From positions 1 to 18,447 of the forward strand of contig JAHBMJ010002490.1 in assembly GCA_018398765.1 (NCBI GenBank): 18,447 nucleotides of DNA, written 5' to 3'. The DNA is from Chromera velia (lineage: Eukaryota; Sar; Chromeraceae). Positions 1 to 9,895 of this stretch are shown here, in pieces (the stretch's first letter is position 1; each line of letters starts with the position of its first letter). Under the pieces are notes generated by a model. It had not been told where the DNA came from, did no database searches, and saw only the letters and a list, made by a program, of their open reading frames with translations. The position numbers and the translations under genes are program-made.

Positions 1-92
1 TGCGTGAGCGAGTGAGTGAGTGGGTGGGTGGGAGGATGAGTGGGTGGGTGGGTGAGTGAGTGCGTGTAAGTGAGTGAGTGAGTGAGTGAGTG

Positions 93-160
<68 letters not shown>

Positions 161-227
161 AGTGTGTGTGTGAGTGAGTGAGTAAGTGGGCGGTTGAATG
201 AATGAGTGAGTGGGTGGGTGAGTGTGA

Positions 228-268
<41 letters not shown>

Positions 269-320
269 AGTGTGTGTGTGAGTGAGTTGTATCTCTCTCC
301 CTCTCTCTCTGTGCGAAATA
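1..320. repeat. Microsatellite block of TGAG/TGGG, TC and TG repeats
   Basis: The stretch is almost wholly simple sequence: TGAG and TGGG tetramers, then a TC run (about 95-122), then TG runs. A composite unit, a TG run followed by a TGAGTGTGTGTGTGAGTGAGT-like tail, occurs twice (about 125-181 and 229-288). This suggests a local duplication of the whole microsatellite as well as slippage within it. No coding sequence is visible. Confidence 0.9.
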
Positions 321-393
321 AAGAGAGAGTTTGGTAAGTGATTCTGCATGATTCTATTCGTATTCATTTGTTTCCGCATTATATCTTTTTCAG

Positions 394-741
394 TGTGTTC
401 CTTTCTGTATGCAGTGCCCCCGTCTCTGTCTCTGCGACAGGCAGGAGAGTGCCCTTCCCCCCCCTTCCTCCTGTATCCTTCCCGCGGACCCTGCGGCTGC
501 TGCGGCAGCAGGGGCAGGTGTAGAAGAGGGAGTCCCTTCGGAGCAAAAGACACAGACTGAGTCGTCTGATAGCTCCAACACAAAAACCATCAAAAGCGCC
601 TTCTCATCCCTCCAGAACAGAGCCGATCCAGAGAACTTTCAGTCTGGAATGAAGGGGGGCAGATACTTCATCTCTGCCGTTCCTAAGCACGGGAAGACAA
701 AAAAGCCCATAGTCGTCACATTCCCCAAATCGCCTCCCTAG
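394..741 (+). CDS. Probable last coding exon of an unidentified gene
   Basis: An open frame of about 116 codons ends at TAG 739-741. It is preceded by a good 3' splice site, a T-rich tract ending in TTTTTCAG at 386-393. Further candidate acceptors lie at about 412 and 440, so the exon start is uncertain; an in-frame ATG is at 409. The encoded tail has an alanine run (GCN codons near 490-510), then a hydrophilic segment rich in Ser, Thr, Lys and Glu, and ends with a basic, proline-containing stretch (VPKHGKTKKPIVVTF). No domain is recognised. Composition and acceptor favour a real terminal exon whose upstream exons lie beyond the window or the microsatellite. The alternative is a chance open frame in GC-rich sequence. 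Confidence 0.4.
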   Translation, partial: CVPFCMQCPRLCLCDRQESALPPPSSCILPADPAAAAAAGAGVEEGVPSEQKTQTESSDSSNTKTIKSAFSSLQNRADPENFQSGMKGGRYFISAVPKHGKTKKPIVVTFPKSPP

Positions 742-1401
742 GGGAGGGCACTCTGGAAGGTTATGGTAGATTTTGAGCCCAAAATAACATGAAATATCAA
801 CAAAAACAAATTTTTGCGAGCCAGTCCGGCAACCTGGAGCTCTACTTGGTCAAGTTACATCAAAATATGATGTTTTTGAAGTGTAGGCTACGTGGTTACT
901 TTGGGTTACCCCCTTTTTATCTTTGTCACACAAAGAGGTTACAGGTTACCCAGTTACGAGCACTTTAAGCTCAGTAACCGACTGCTTAGAACACGTTTGA
1001 ATGCTTTTTGAGGGAGGTTATTTTATTTTTGAGGAGGGTCAAAAAAGATTACGGGTTACCTGGTTACGGAGGGTTTGGGGGCAAAGTGAGTGTGACATAT
1101 TATTTTTCATCATTTTTAACCATAACCTGAATTGTTTAACAATCTTGAAGCTAGTTTTGTGAGTAACCAAACGTAACTAATCGATTGGCACCACTTTTGA
1201 CTGATGGTTACATGTCACACGTTGTAGGGGGGGTGTGTAGGGTTAGTAACTATGGTATAACCAGCTGAAGTGCCCCCCCCTAGTCGCCTCCTCATCAAGT
1301 TAAACACGACCCCCCCGAGCATTACAGACCCTGTCTCAAGCGTTGTCTTTCGTTTTGAATCAACTGCCGCAACTGCGGGAATCCTCGGGGAGTGTCTGGT
1401 C
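742..1401. other. Non-coding stretch with clustered GGTTAC motifs
   Basis: No open frame with coding character was found. GGTTAC or GTTAC and their complements recur many times between about 890 and 1215, for example near 893, 903, 939, 946, 954, 975, 1048, 1055, 1164 and 1204. This could be the subterminal repeat field of a decayed transposable element, but no terminal inverted repeat or target duplication was found. Confidence 0.35.
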
Positions 1402-1743
1402 ATGACCCCGCCGATCGAGGCAAAGCCCAGGGATACCTAGACAAACAGTGTCCTGATCGAGCTGCAGTTTGTGCGTACCCCTGCTCCCCTCCCCGTTCTG
1501 GACCCGGTCAAATAGCCACTTTATCTGAAGGATCAAGGCTTCGACTCCTTTGAGGTCTTCCTCAAGTTCACCAACGAAATCCTCCCTCGCCCCTACAATT
1601 GCCTTCCTTGCGGTAGAGATATGAAGCCATGTGGCTTCGGCCTTGCGATGCGAGAGACTGACCTCTTCGGACCTTCAGAACTCCACCCTTGTCAGCATCA
1701 AGCACGCCATGGTCTTCTCCTCGGACTTCAAGCAGCTAAATAA
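1402..1743 (+). pseudogene. Possible decayed coding sequence with two in-frame TAG codons
   Basis: The frame starting at ATG 1402 stays open to TAA 1741 except for TAG at 1438 and 1513. It reads like protein in places (for example FDSFEVFLKFTNEILPRPYN). From about 1650 a second frame looks more coding-like, with segment STLVSIKHAMVFSSDFKQLN. That frame ends at a strong donor-like site, AAA|GTGAGT, at 1748. The region is more GC-rich than its surroundings. I read it as a damaged gene fragment or mis-framed exons. No family is recognised. Confidence 0.25.
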
Positions 1744-1805
1744 TAAAGTGAGTCTTTAGACTCTTACTCTTCCGAACTCTTCCAGTCCTGCGTGACCTGC
1801 TTTAA

Positions 1806-2072
1806 GACAAAAGGGCGCACTGGAGGCCCATTGTGAGAAACAGTCAGGGTCAGAGCAGTAGCAGACTAGCCAACCAGGCCTCTTGTCAGGTGTCGTCACT
1901 GCATTCCAGTGTAGCCAGTCCAATGGCTGGAACAGGGCAGAGGGAGGGAGGCGGGCTTGCAGGAGACGACGCTGGGGCAGATGAGCTGCTGCGGGACGTA
2001 TCAAATGTCTTTCTGTACTCTGGTCCGAGCGGGATGAGAATGTTGTATACCACTGGATGGCGCGATGAGTAG
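1806..2072 (+). pseudogene. Short open frame of unknown status, possibly part of the same decayed gene
   Basis: The frame is open from after TAA 1803-1805 to TAG 2070-2072, about 88 codons, with no nearby ATG start. A pyrimidine-rich stretch ending in CTTCCAG lies at about 1780-1786 and could be a splice acceptor, but using it with the donor at 1748 would give an intron of only about 39 nt. The translated segment is Ser, Gly and Ala rich, with no recognisable domain. It may be a terminal exon, a fragment of the neighbouring pseudogene or a chance frame. Confidence 0.2.
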
Positions 2073-2327
2073 CTTGCCTGGAGTCTTAGACCCTAGACGG
2101 TACCGGTTATTCTTCTCTGTATAGACATCAGCGTTTCGGGACCTCGGGCTGTCATGGTTTCAAATTGGATTTAAACATAGCACGCCGTCTGCTGTAATCA
2201 AAAAAATCCAGACCGCCAGAAATTTATGATTTCAGCTAGCTTGATTGAGATTTCTAGATAACTATAGCAGTTCGATTGATCGTTCTAGCTTTGATATTCC
2301 TTTCAGAATCTCTTATGTGTACTTCTA

Positions 2328-3314
2328 CTAGGGTATGACACTAAAAAATTAAAAAATAAAAATTAATTATAACCTCCCCCTCCTAGGGTTTTAAACAAAA
2401 ACCTACAGTCTAAAAGTATGTTTTTTGTGGTTTTGAGCCAAAAAGAACCACATTGCAACATAAATAGAGTCACTAGCTTGTAAATTTTTTCAGTTCTGAC
2501 AAGAAAACTGCTAGGTGCCAGGTAAAGTTCCAAAATGTCTAGAAGGGTGGTTCAGGAACTCAAAACAGAACTCACCTGAACTGGCTGGAACCAACAAGAA
2601 CCAACTTTTTGTACACTTTCTATGCATTTAGCTGTCGTTAGACTGCTTTTTTGACTCTTGAAAGGCTGTCTCAAGATGTGCAAGCTCTTTAGTCTCAACT
2701 CTTAGACCATCTTCAACCATAATGGCCCCCGGCCTCATTGCATACATGCCCTCTTGTTGCATCGATCATTAACAAAAGATGGATCCCTATTGCCCTGAGC
2801 TAAGCCCCCGCCTCGTTTCATCTGTCTGGCTGTTGTTTTTGCGTTCGCGCGGGGACCGGTTCGATTCATTCTGCTTCATTTAACCGTCTGAGACTGACTG
2901 AGATCATTTATGTCATTTGTCTGGTCATGCATGACTCTGATTGACCGTCATATATGAGTCTCATCGATCATGAAGAGCTAAATCATCAGTTGAGAGCTTG
3001 GTTTGGATGGTTCAAGCCTGGTTTTCACGGTTTTGATTGGGTTCCTTCTGGTTCAGAAAAGTTCTAATAGTTCTTGTCTCTGTTCATTCGGTTCATCAAC
3101 CAATAACTAGAACCGGAAGTGACACCGACCTTAGAACCAACTATAACCACTTAGAACTTACTTGAACCTTAGACCTATACTTTAATTAGTGGTTCTTTAG
3201 GGTTCTTTTGCTTTTAAAAGTTTGTAAATTGGGTTAAAGTTTTATTTTTTCATCAAAAAAGTTGTAGGAACCACACATGGAGTTAGGGATCGTCCGTAGA
3301 GTGTCATACCCTAG
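2328..3314. mobile_element. Tc1/mariner-like non-autonomous inverted-repeat element (987 bp)
   Basis: The left end CTAGGGTATGACACT at 2328-2342 is matched exactly in reverse complement by AGTGTCATACCCTAG at 3300-3314. Both ends are flanked by TA (2326-2327 and 3315-3316), the duplication expected of Tc1/mariner insertions. The interior has no transposase frame. It is AT-rich and carries many GAACC/GGTTC motifs, GAACC-type mostly in one half and GGTTC-type in the other, giving a loose long inverted symmetry. It is a MITE-like non-autonomous element by structure. Family assignment rests only on TIR plus TA; a chance 15-bp perfect inverted pair with matching flanks is unlikely. Confidence 0.75.
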
Positions 3315-3316
3315 TA

Positions 3317-4176
3317 CTTATATTTGTAGACTTGAAATCTTCGTATTCTTGTGTGTGTTTGTGTACCTGTTTGGGAGGAAACGTCTTCTGAAAGGTAGAT
3401 TTTTATAAAAAAACCTCTGTAAACAACGTTGTTTTTTATTGTTTTTTATGTATTATGTTTTCAATGCCGATCGAGGGGACTAGAGTCTAGAAAAGACATC
3501 TTAATGATCTTATCTTCGTAAAGGGCCCTTTAAAGAAGGTGTACTATTTCTCTTAGTGTACAAACGAGTAAAAGTAAGGAACAATGAGAACTAACTGAAT
3601 CAAACAACAGAATATGATATGTCGTCTTTTTAATGAAAATAGTCTTTGTAGCCTAAATGTTTGTTATTATGTTCGAATTTTCCATTAAAGGTAAGAATTG
3701 AGCTTTTTTGTTTTTTACTAGACAAAGACCCCCAAATTGGATTCTCAAATAGAAAAGATATATAGGATTTGGCTATAAATCTGGATTTTTTTTTTTTTTT
3801 TAGTGAAATGCGTCTTAACATGGAAGGTTGACACTTCGGTTGTTGTTTGTGTAGTTGGTCCCAAATCTGGCCGCGCGTGCAGGGCCACACATGCACGAAC
3901 ACGCATCAGGTGGGCCCGTCCGGGATCCCGGATGAAGCCCTGCAAAGTGCAAAAAGACCTTGAATGCATACAAACCTCCAAGAATTATAATGTCCAGCGC
4001 ATCCGCCTCCCCCCCGTTTCTTATTTAATTTGGTAACGACAGATTTCTGCATTTTGTGCGTACGGTAAGGTTTCTCTCTGTTAAAGCTCACATCGCGAGG
4101 TCGTGGGTTCAGTATTGCTTTGTGCGTGTTTCAGTTTCTAGAGTTTCCGTCTCCATCTCCGTCTCCGTCTCTTCAA
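3317..4176. other. AT-rich intergenic region upstream of the RAP gene
   Basis: No supported gene was seen. The interval has poly-T tracts (for example about 3786-3802), then a short GC-rich patch near 3870-3930, then a pyrimidine-rich segment up to the start codon of the RAP-domain gene. It presumably holds that gene's promoter and 5' UTR. A TGTTTCAG at about 4127-4134 could be a 3' splice site of a 5' UTR intron. No TATA box or other core promoter element can be assigned with confidence. Confidence 0.3.
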
Positions 4177-7100
4177 ATGCTTGACGCTGCCTTCCACCTA
4201 CGTGCGTGCAAAAAGGCCGCACACCCTCTTTCAGTCCTTTTCCGAGGTTCGAGTGCAGCGACGGTCTTTCAGCAAGTGAAGCACGGAGTGAAGCGGGAGT
4301 GCAGGCACGTGAACACCATGTCCTCAAATCAGCGGTCCCCAGACCCTGGGGACGAACTGGCCTTTGTTAAAAAAGCAGATATGTGCCGGTCCCGTGAGGC
4401 TGTTTTCGGACTTCTTGAAAAAGAGGGAGGGGCAACATCTTCCGTCTCCAAGGCATGCCATGCCGTATACCGACTGGCAAAAATCGGCATGAGCGGAGGA
4501 GACGGGAAAAAAGGAGACGGCCGTGAAGTCTCCTCAACTTACCTCTCTTGGTCTCGCTCAGACCAGCAGCGCTTCGCTACCCTCGTCTCCAGTCTCCACG
4601 TCTCCCTTCAGTCAGAAAAGGTCATTTCCTCCCTCCCCTCGGTCCGACCCGCCATGCTTGCCTGGGCGTTGGCCAAATCGGAATTTCCCGACACAAAGCT
4701 CCTCGAACTCCTCGCAGACAGAGCCCCGGAGTGGCTTCCGCGTGGCCTGTCGCACCACGCAACGGCTTTGCTGTACGCACTCGGGAAAGCGCAAGTCAGT
4801 CGCCCCGCTTTGATGAGAGATTTGATGCCCAGCCTGCTCACTGAGCGCCTGCGCCGTTTAGACTCTCGGCACATAGCGAATATTTTGTGGTCCTACGGAC
4901 GCCTCGGGGAGAGAGTGCCGGAACCGTTTCTGACATTGATCGCTGACAGGATGATCTGTCCACAAGTCCAAAAAGTGTGGCAGCCGCAGCACCTGTCCAA
5001 TGTGGCCTGGTCGATGGCGGTGTTGGGTTTGAATCCTGTGGGGGGGGTTTTCTTGAGAGAGATTGTCGTGGGCGCAGTGCCCCTGCTGCCCCGCTTCCAG
5101 TTCCAAAACGTTGCAAATATTCAGTGGGCAGTTGTGAAGATTATGAGGGACGATAAGGGGGGACAGAGCCGGGAGTGGTTGAGTGACGACGAGTGGGTTT
5201 TGGCTTTCTGCGCGCTTGTTCAGGAAGGCAAGTCACTGCAACGACAGTGGAAGCGGGCTGCGGTGAAGTTGGAAGAGCTTGCCATGGCTCTATGGGCGTC
5301 TGCACACGCGTTCAAAATAGTGTCGGAAAAAATTGTTGGGGCAGCGTCTGGTCAGTGTAGTGAGAGCAGAAGAGAGATGCACATGGGGGGTGAAGAAAAG
5401 GGGATCTCGATGCTGCGGAAGGCCCTGACTGAATTTGCAGCAGAAGGCGCAGAAACACTGGGAGTATTGACGCGACAGGCGCGGGATGCGGCTGCCTTTT
5501 CATCTTCCCCTGCTGCATCCGAGGCGATGAGACGAAACTTCGGTCTGTGTGTTTGGGCCCTGGCTGTGTTTGGTGAGTTCAACTTAGAGGTTCTCACAGA
5601 GACGGCGCAACGCCTCACTGCCGAGCATCCAAAGATGCGGTCGGAGTTTAACAGTGGAGACGGCATGTCTCCTTTGACCGTTGCGAAAGTGATGCCCTTG
5701 GTGAGTCTTTGCAGAAGTGCGTATGCAATCTGCAGGGCTTTCGACAGGGTTCGCTCTCCCCTCTCCGCCCCTTCTGTTGAATTCCTTGACGGCAAGTCTC
5801 TGGGAGGGCAGGAGACAGGGCTGTATCAGATGCGCCTGGCTGGGAAGGAAAGAGAACTATCTGTCCTTCTCTGGCAGCTGTCCCAGTTGGTCTCTGAGGA
5901 TTTGAGAACGATTGTGTACAGACTGAACGGTAGTTTGAAGAGAGAGTTAACAGCCGGGACTCCGGTTGATGTCCTTGACCCAAAAGCAGAAAGTGAAATT
6001 CTCGAAGCGCTGAATGCGCTGTTGTCCGGATACACGGCAGCCGGAGTTGTGCATTGGGAAGCTGCCAGAAGTGCAGGAGCAGTCGCCTCCTGCGTACTCG
6101 AATTGCACACCCCGAGAGAAGACTGTGGTTTGGATGTGGGTGTGCCCATATCCGAAGAAGTTCTTTGGTTTCTGCAGAAGACGGTGCTGCTACTTGCACC
6201 TCTCGGCCTCTGCTCGCCCTCCAACTGGCAACAGGGGGCTGCTGTTGGTTTTCGTTCTGAGATGGAGGGGGGGAGTAGGGGAAACGGTTTCGAGAGGAAG
6301 GATGGGGAAGAAGGTGATCCTGTCGATTTGAATGCAGGGATGTTTTTTTCACGTGCAGCGGCGTTTCTTGAGGGGTCGTTTCACAGGAGGGCGGGGGGGC
6401 TTGTCCCTCTGTCTCTGTCACAGGAGGGGGAGAGCAAGAGCGGAGAGACATTCCGTTTGATTTCGATTTGTGAAGGCGCGATGCCTGCTGTGCTGCTGCA
6501 TGCGCTTGCGATGTCAGGCTCTCTGTCTCCTGCTTTGTTGCACGAGGGCGTGAGGCAGATGAGGACGCGAGTGGCGTCTCTGTTCAACAACCCGACAGGA
6601 GTGAAGGGGCCCCGTCTCCTCACGGGGGCCTCGTTGGATGAGGATTGGGCACGTTCTCTGCAGACTGCGTGGGTGTCGGCTCGACTTTCTGAATCTCAGC
6701 ACAATGGATTTGAGGAGCAGGAGGGGGAAGGAGAGGGAGAGGATACGGGAGAGGGGCAGAAGAGGGTAACAGACGGGGTTGTTCAACTTTCTACTGATGA
6801 CGTTGTCTGGGGAGGGGGATGGGAGGAGGGAGAGGATTTTGTGAGAGAGGCTTCGCGATGGCGGAGACAGGAGTTACCGGCAACACACAAGAGATGCGAG
6901 GCTGCATTGCAACGTCTGAGGCACAAGTTTGTGGTTGGCAAGGTCAGTGTGAGTGTCTGTGACTGTATGTGTGTGTGTGAGAGAGAGAGAGTTGTGGGGG
7001 GGGAGATAGTGTGTGTGGAACTGTGGTGGGATTTCTTGGCGAGTCGTCGCATTCTCGAGTGTGTTCTTTCTCGCTTGAGTTGAGAGAAGGGGACAGAGGG

Positions 7101-8120
7101 AGTTTGACTTGCATGCGGAGGCCTCCACGCAGCTTTATCTGTGGGGGCGTGAGAGGGAGAAACAGGTTCCGCCGCTCCAATTTTGACATGGACTGAAAAG
7201 ACACGTACGATTTTATTGAGCGAGTAAGACAGTGAAGCACTGACAGAAGGCTTCTTGCTTTGCATGCCATTCAAATAGGAGAAAGATATGATTTGTAAAG
7301 GTCTCGCCCCCCCGCCTCCCTTCCTCCTTGACTGCCTGCCGTGTGGATTTCAGGAGATCTTTCCAGGTCTGCTCACAGACTTTGCGCTTCCAGCTGAGCG
7401 AGTGGCGGTTCAGTTGGAGGGGCCGAAAGAGCGCATAATTTGCCTTTCGGGCCCTCCTCCGAATTCCGACAAAGACTCCGGGGACTGGGGGGAAGTCTTC
7501 GAGAGCACCGAACAGAGCCTTTCCCCGAAATCTCGAAGGGGGACATCAAAAGAAGCAGGGCGGCAGATCTGGTGGCAAAGAGACGGGGGGAGTCGACTCG
7601 TGCAGGGCCTGATTGAGGCAACGGGGTGGAAGGTCGGTCAGTCCGTCTTTTTGTTGGAGTGAATGACTGCCCTTCCCTGTATATCCAATTTTCCTTGGCT
7701 GCCTAGTAAGGAGACCCCTGTCTGCCTACTTTGTGTTCGTGGCAGAGAGGAGGCAAAGGTAGAACGAGAAAACAAAACACCCGTTTGCCGCCCGCGCATG
7801 ATGACAAGAGACCGAACAGGCCGAACAGAGAAGTGCTGCAGGAGGGCTGGAGCCAGGAATCTGCGTCGTCTCTCATTTCATTTCTCTAGAAAGAACTGAT
7901 TGATTGATTGACACAGCATTCCGTGCTCCATGCTGCTCACTCCTGCAGTACTGTGAAAATTGGAGGTAGCTGAAAAGGGGGACAACAAGCATGGATCATT
8001 CCTGTCATGTCAAGCTTTTCTTGTGTGGTCACTCGCTCATATGGTTGTTCGCTACAACCAGGCCACTCTCGTGATGTTTTTCACACGTAATTGTGTCCCG
8101 GGCGGCCCTCATCTCTCTTC

Positions 8121-8159
<39 letters not shown>

Positions 8160-8163
8160 TGTG

Positions 8164-8196
<33 letters not shown>

Positions 8197-8833
8197 GCCT
8201 GTCTACCTGTCTGCCTGTCTCTCTGTCTGTTTCCCAATCGACAAAGTGGTCGCGCAGGTCGTGTTCGTTCCCTGGACTCTTTTCCGCCCCCGCGGTCCCG
8301 GGCGTTCTGAGGACTGGAGGCGGCGGTCTGAGGCTGCGGGGCTGCAGGCTCTGATTGAACAAGCAGTAGAGAAAGGCAGTCATGCAGAGTCACAAGTGAT
8401 GATGGAGAGAGGCCGAGAAAGCCCTCTCAGGTACGGCAATTCACAGGCAGGTCTTCAGAAAGACTCATCAGAGTGCGGCCAGGACTCGATCCTGTTTCCT
8501 TCGGGAGAGTTTCAGCAGAGCAGAGACTGTCTTGCACCGAAAGATCCTGGCGTCCGTCGTTCTGAGATTGATCTAAACGTGTCAGTGAACATTGGGAGAG
8601 TCTGCGACCGGACACCAGCCGAAGGTGTTCATCCACCTCAGCTCGAAAACCCGTCTCCTGTCCATAGAGGGGCGGTAAAGAGTCCATTCGTGTCCGATTC
8701 TCAGAATTGGGGTTCGTCAGCAGGAATGCCTTCCCGGTCTTCCCTCCCGACTCTCCCTCTTCGCCCTTCTTTCTCTTCAATGAAAAAGAAGACATCAGAA
8801 CCGCTGAGACTGCAAGCATCACCACAGGGATGA
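4177..8833 (+). CDS. Helical-repeat (OPR/FASTK-like) protein with C-terminal RAP domain, three exons
   Basis: Proposed model: exons 4177-6942, 7354-7632 and 8258-8833, giving about 1206 residues; both introns are phase 0. The ATG at 4177 is chosen because the upstream frame has no ATG. It opens a basic, acid-poor segment (MLDAAFHLRACKKAAHPLSV) that resembles a mitochondrial or organellar presequence. Degenerate helical repeats spaced about 38-40 residues follow at roughly 153, 192, 232, 272 and 309, with cores such as HIANILWSYGRLG and HLSNVAWSMAVLG; another is at about 454-470. This fits octotricopeptide-type repeats that bind RNA. Exon 2 carries the RAP-domain core: RVAVQLEGP, a Ser/Gly-rich insert, LIEATGWK. 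Exon 3 completes it with VVFVPWTLFR, matching the family's hydrophobic strand ending in Pro-Trp/Tyr. The last roughly 160 residues are low-complexity with no domain. Known RAP proteins act in mitochondrial or plastid RNA metabolism, so that role is inferred. Whether all three exons are joined is inferred from frame and domain continuity. Confidence 0.85.
6943..7353 (+). other. Intron 1 of the RAP gene
   Basis: The donor AAG|GTCAGT follows codon 922, and the acceptor GATTTCAG|GAG is preceded by a pyrimidine-rich tract (about 7307-7340). The 411-nt intron is phase 0 on both sides. Just after the donor the genomic frame runs into TG and GA microsatellite and translates as Cys/Val-rich nonsense before TGA 7081. 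This supports removal of the segment. An alternative acceptor TTCCAG at about 7366 would shorten the next exon. Confidence 0.7.
7633..8257 (+). other. Intron 2 of the RAP gene, with a microsatellite near its 3' end
   Basis: The donor AAG|GTCGGT lies directly after Gly-Trp-Lys of the RAP domain. The acceptor GCGCAG|GTC restores Val-Val-Phe-Val-Pro-Trp, the expected continuation of the domain, in phase 0. The 625-nt intron carries a CT run, a GT run and a CTGT run (about 8119-8230) just upstream of the acceptor, probably serving as the pyrimidine-rich tract. Without splicing the frame ends at TGA 7660-7662. Confidence 0.8.
8119..8230. repeat. Compound microsatellite (CT)n(GT)n(CTGT)n
   Basis: Three successive simple repeats (CT, then GT, then CTGT with a few CCTG/ACCT variants) sit within intron 2 of the RAP gene, ending about 27 nt before its acceptor. 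Length variation here could affect splicing efficiency. Confidence 0.9.
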
Positions 8834-9127
8834 CCACGCCTTTCTCTTTTGTGCACCGTAGTATGCACTAGAGTGTCCACCGTTCCGACTGACTGCGATT
8901 TGAACTTTAAAAGTTTCTCGTACTAGTTAGCTGTTCCACAGTACCGGAAAAAAAAAATTGATGAGTGTTTTATGCCGTCCAAACTTCAATGCCACTCTTC
9001 AAATTGTAGCCGTTGTATGACTACGGGGACAAAAGGGAGATTCTCCGAGTCCTGGAAACGCGATCAACCTTTGCCGGGCTAGGCCTGGGAAAAGGTTCAT
9101 TGAGAAAAGGTTCAAATTTGAAAAAGT

Positions 9128-9174
9128 GAACCTGTTGAACCTGTTTTGAACCTGTTGAACCTGTTTTGAACCTG
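9128..9174 (+). repeat. GAACCTGTT iteron-like array, outer, left arm
   Basis: Five GAACCTG units are spaced by TT or TTTT, about 135 bp from the outer end of the left arm. The right arm has four units at the matching place (17441-17479, inverted). Copy number therefore differs between arms. Confidence 0.85.
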
Positions 9175-9320
9175 TGTTGGAGGCCAGACGCGCGGCCACT
9201 GGCAAAAGGCCGGCCAGGCCCGCGCGCCGCCCACGGCCCATATAGGTGAAATAAGGAGCCGGAGCCGCGCGCACAGTAACTACCCCCAGCCGGTTCAATC
9301 TATTGTATCGGACAGATGCA

Positions 9321-9352
9321 TGTCAGCATATGTCAGCATCATATGTCAGCAT
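9321..9352. repeat. Short tandem repeat of CATATGTCAGCAT
   Basis: Three ATGTCAGCAT-containing units lie in tandem in the left arm, against two in the matching stretch of the right arm (about 17275-17298). Confidence 0.7.
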
Positions 9353-9895
9353 GAAAACTCATACTGACGGTTGCAGAAGTGAAGAAGTACACGTGACTTA
9401 CCAAGTTTTCTATTTGCAAGGCCCCGCATCAAAACGGACAGTCTCCACTGAAGGAATGAGAAAGTATAGAGTTTGTTTGACAACAGTCTGCACAACAGTG
9501 TAATTGATAATGTCTTTTTGGAGGGGCTGCTTCAGACTCATGCCGGCAGGGATCAATCAAAAGGGGTCTGCAAGGCTTGCTCCGTTCCGATCATCCGTGA
9601 AGGAAGCAGGAAAACCGAAACAGGAAATTTGTTTGCACCTTTTCCAAGAGGGGGGTTCCAATGATAACGGTACGATGGTTAGAAATTTCACACATGGGGA
9701 CTGAGTATAACACTGGGCAGGCTCCGAAGTGGACGAGACGGGGGTTTGAACAAGAATGTTGCTCTTTATGCGAAGTACAAAGCAGGTGACACAATATTGC
9801 CAATTTATATGATCGGATGCACTGATGAGTATTCAAAAACAGAGTTTCAATCCGATTTTATGTGGTAAAAGGTTAGAACGAATGCAAACCCAGAT

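Noticed and set aside
2860-2885. GGTTCGATTC, a perfect tRNA B-box-like motif
   Set aside because: The flanking bases do not form a T stem, and no acceptor, D or anticodon arm fits upstream. It lies inside the mariner-like element.
4095-4120. GGTCGTGGGTTCAGT, resembling a tRNA T arm upstream of the RAP gene
   Set aside because: No paired T stem and no cloverleaf could be drawn.
4120-4176. Upstream extension of the RAP gene start to 4120
   Set aside because: The codon at 4120 is TTG, not ATG. The first in-frame ATG is 4177, and it gives a presequence-like N-terminus.
8093-8257. Cys/Val/Ser-rich translation across the microsatellite as part of the RAP protein
   Set aside because: It is a simple-repeat translation. 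The splice acceptor at 8257 restores the RAP domain directly.
9504-9704. A 66-codon frame in the left arm, also found in the right arm
   Set aside because: The similarity is just the nucleotide identity of the arms. Differences include several amino-acid changes, and the right-arm copy is interrupted by the 238-nt segment.
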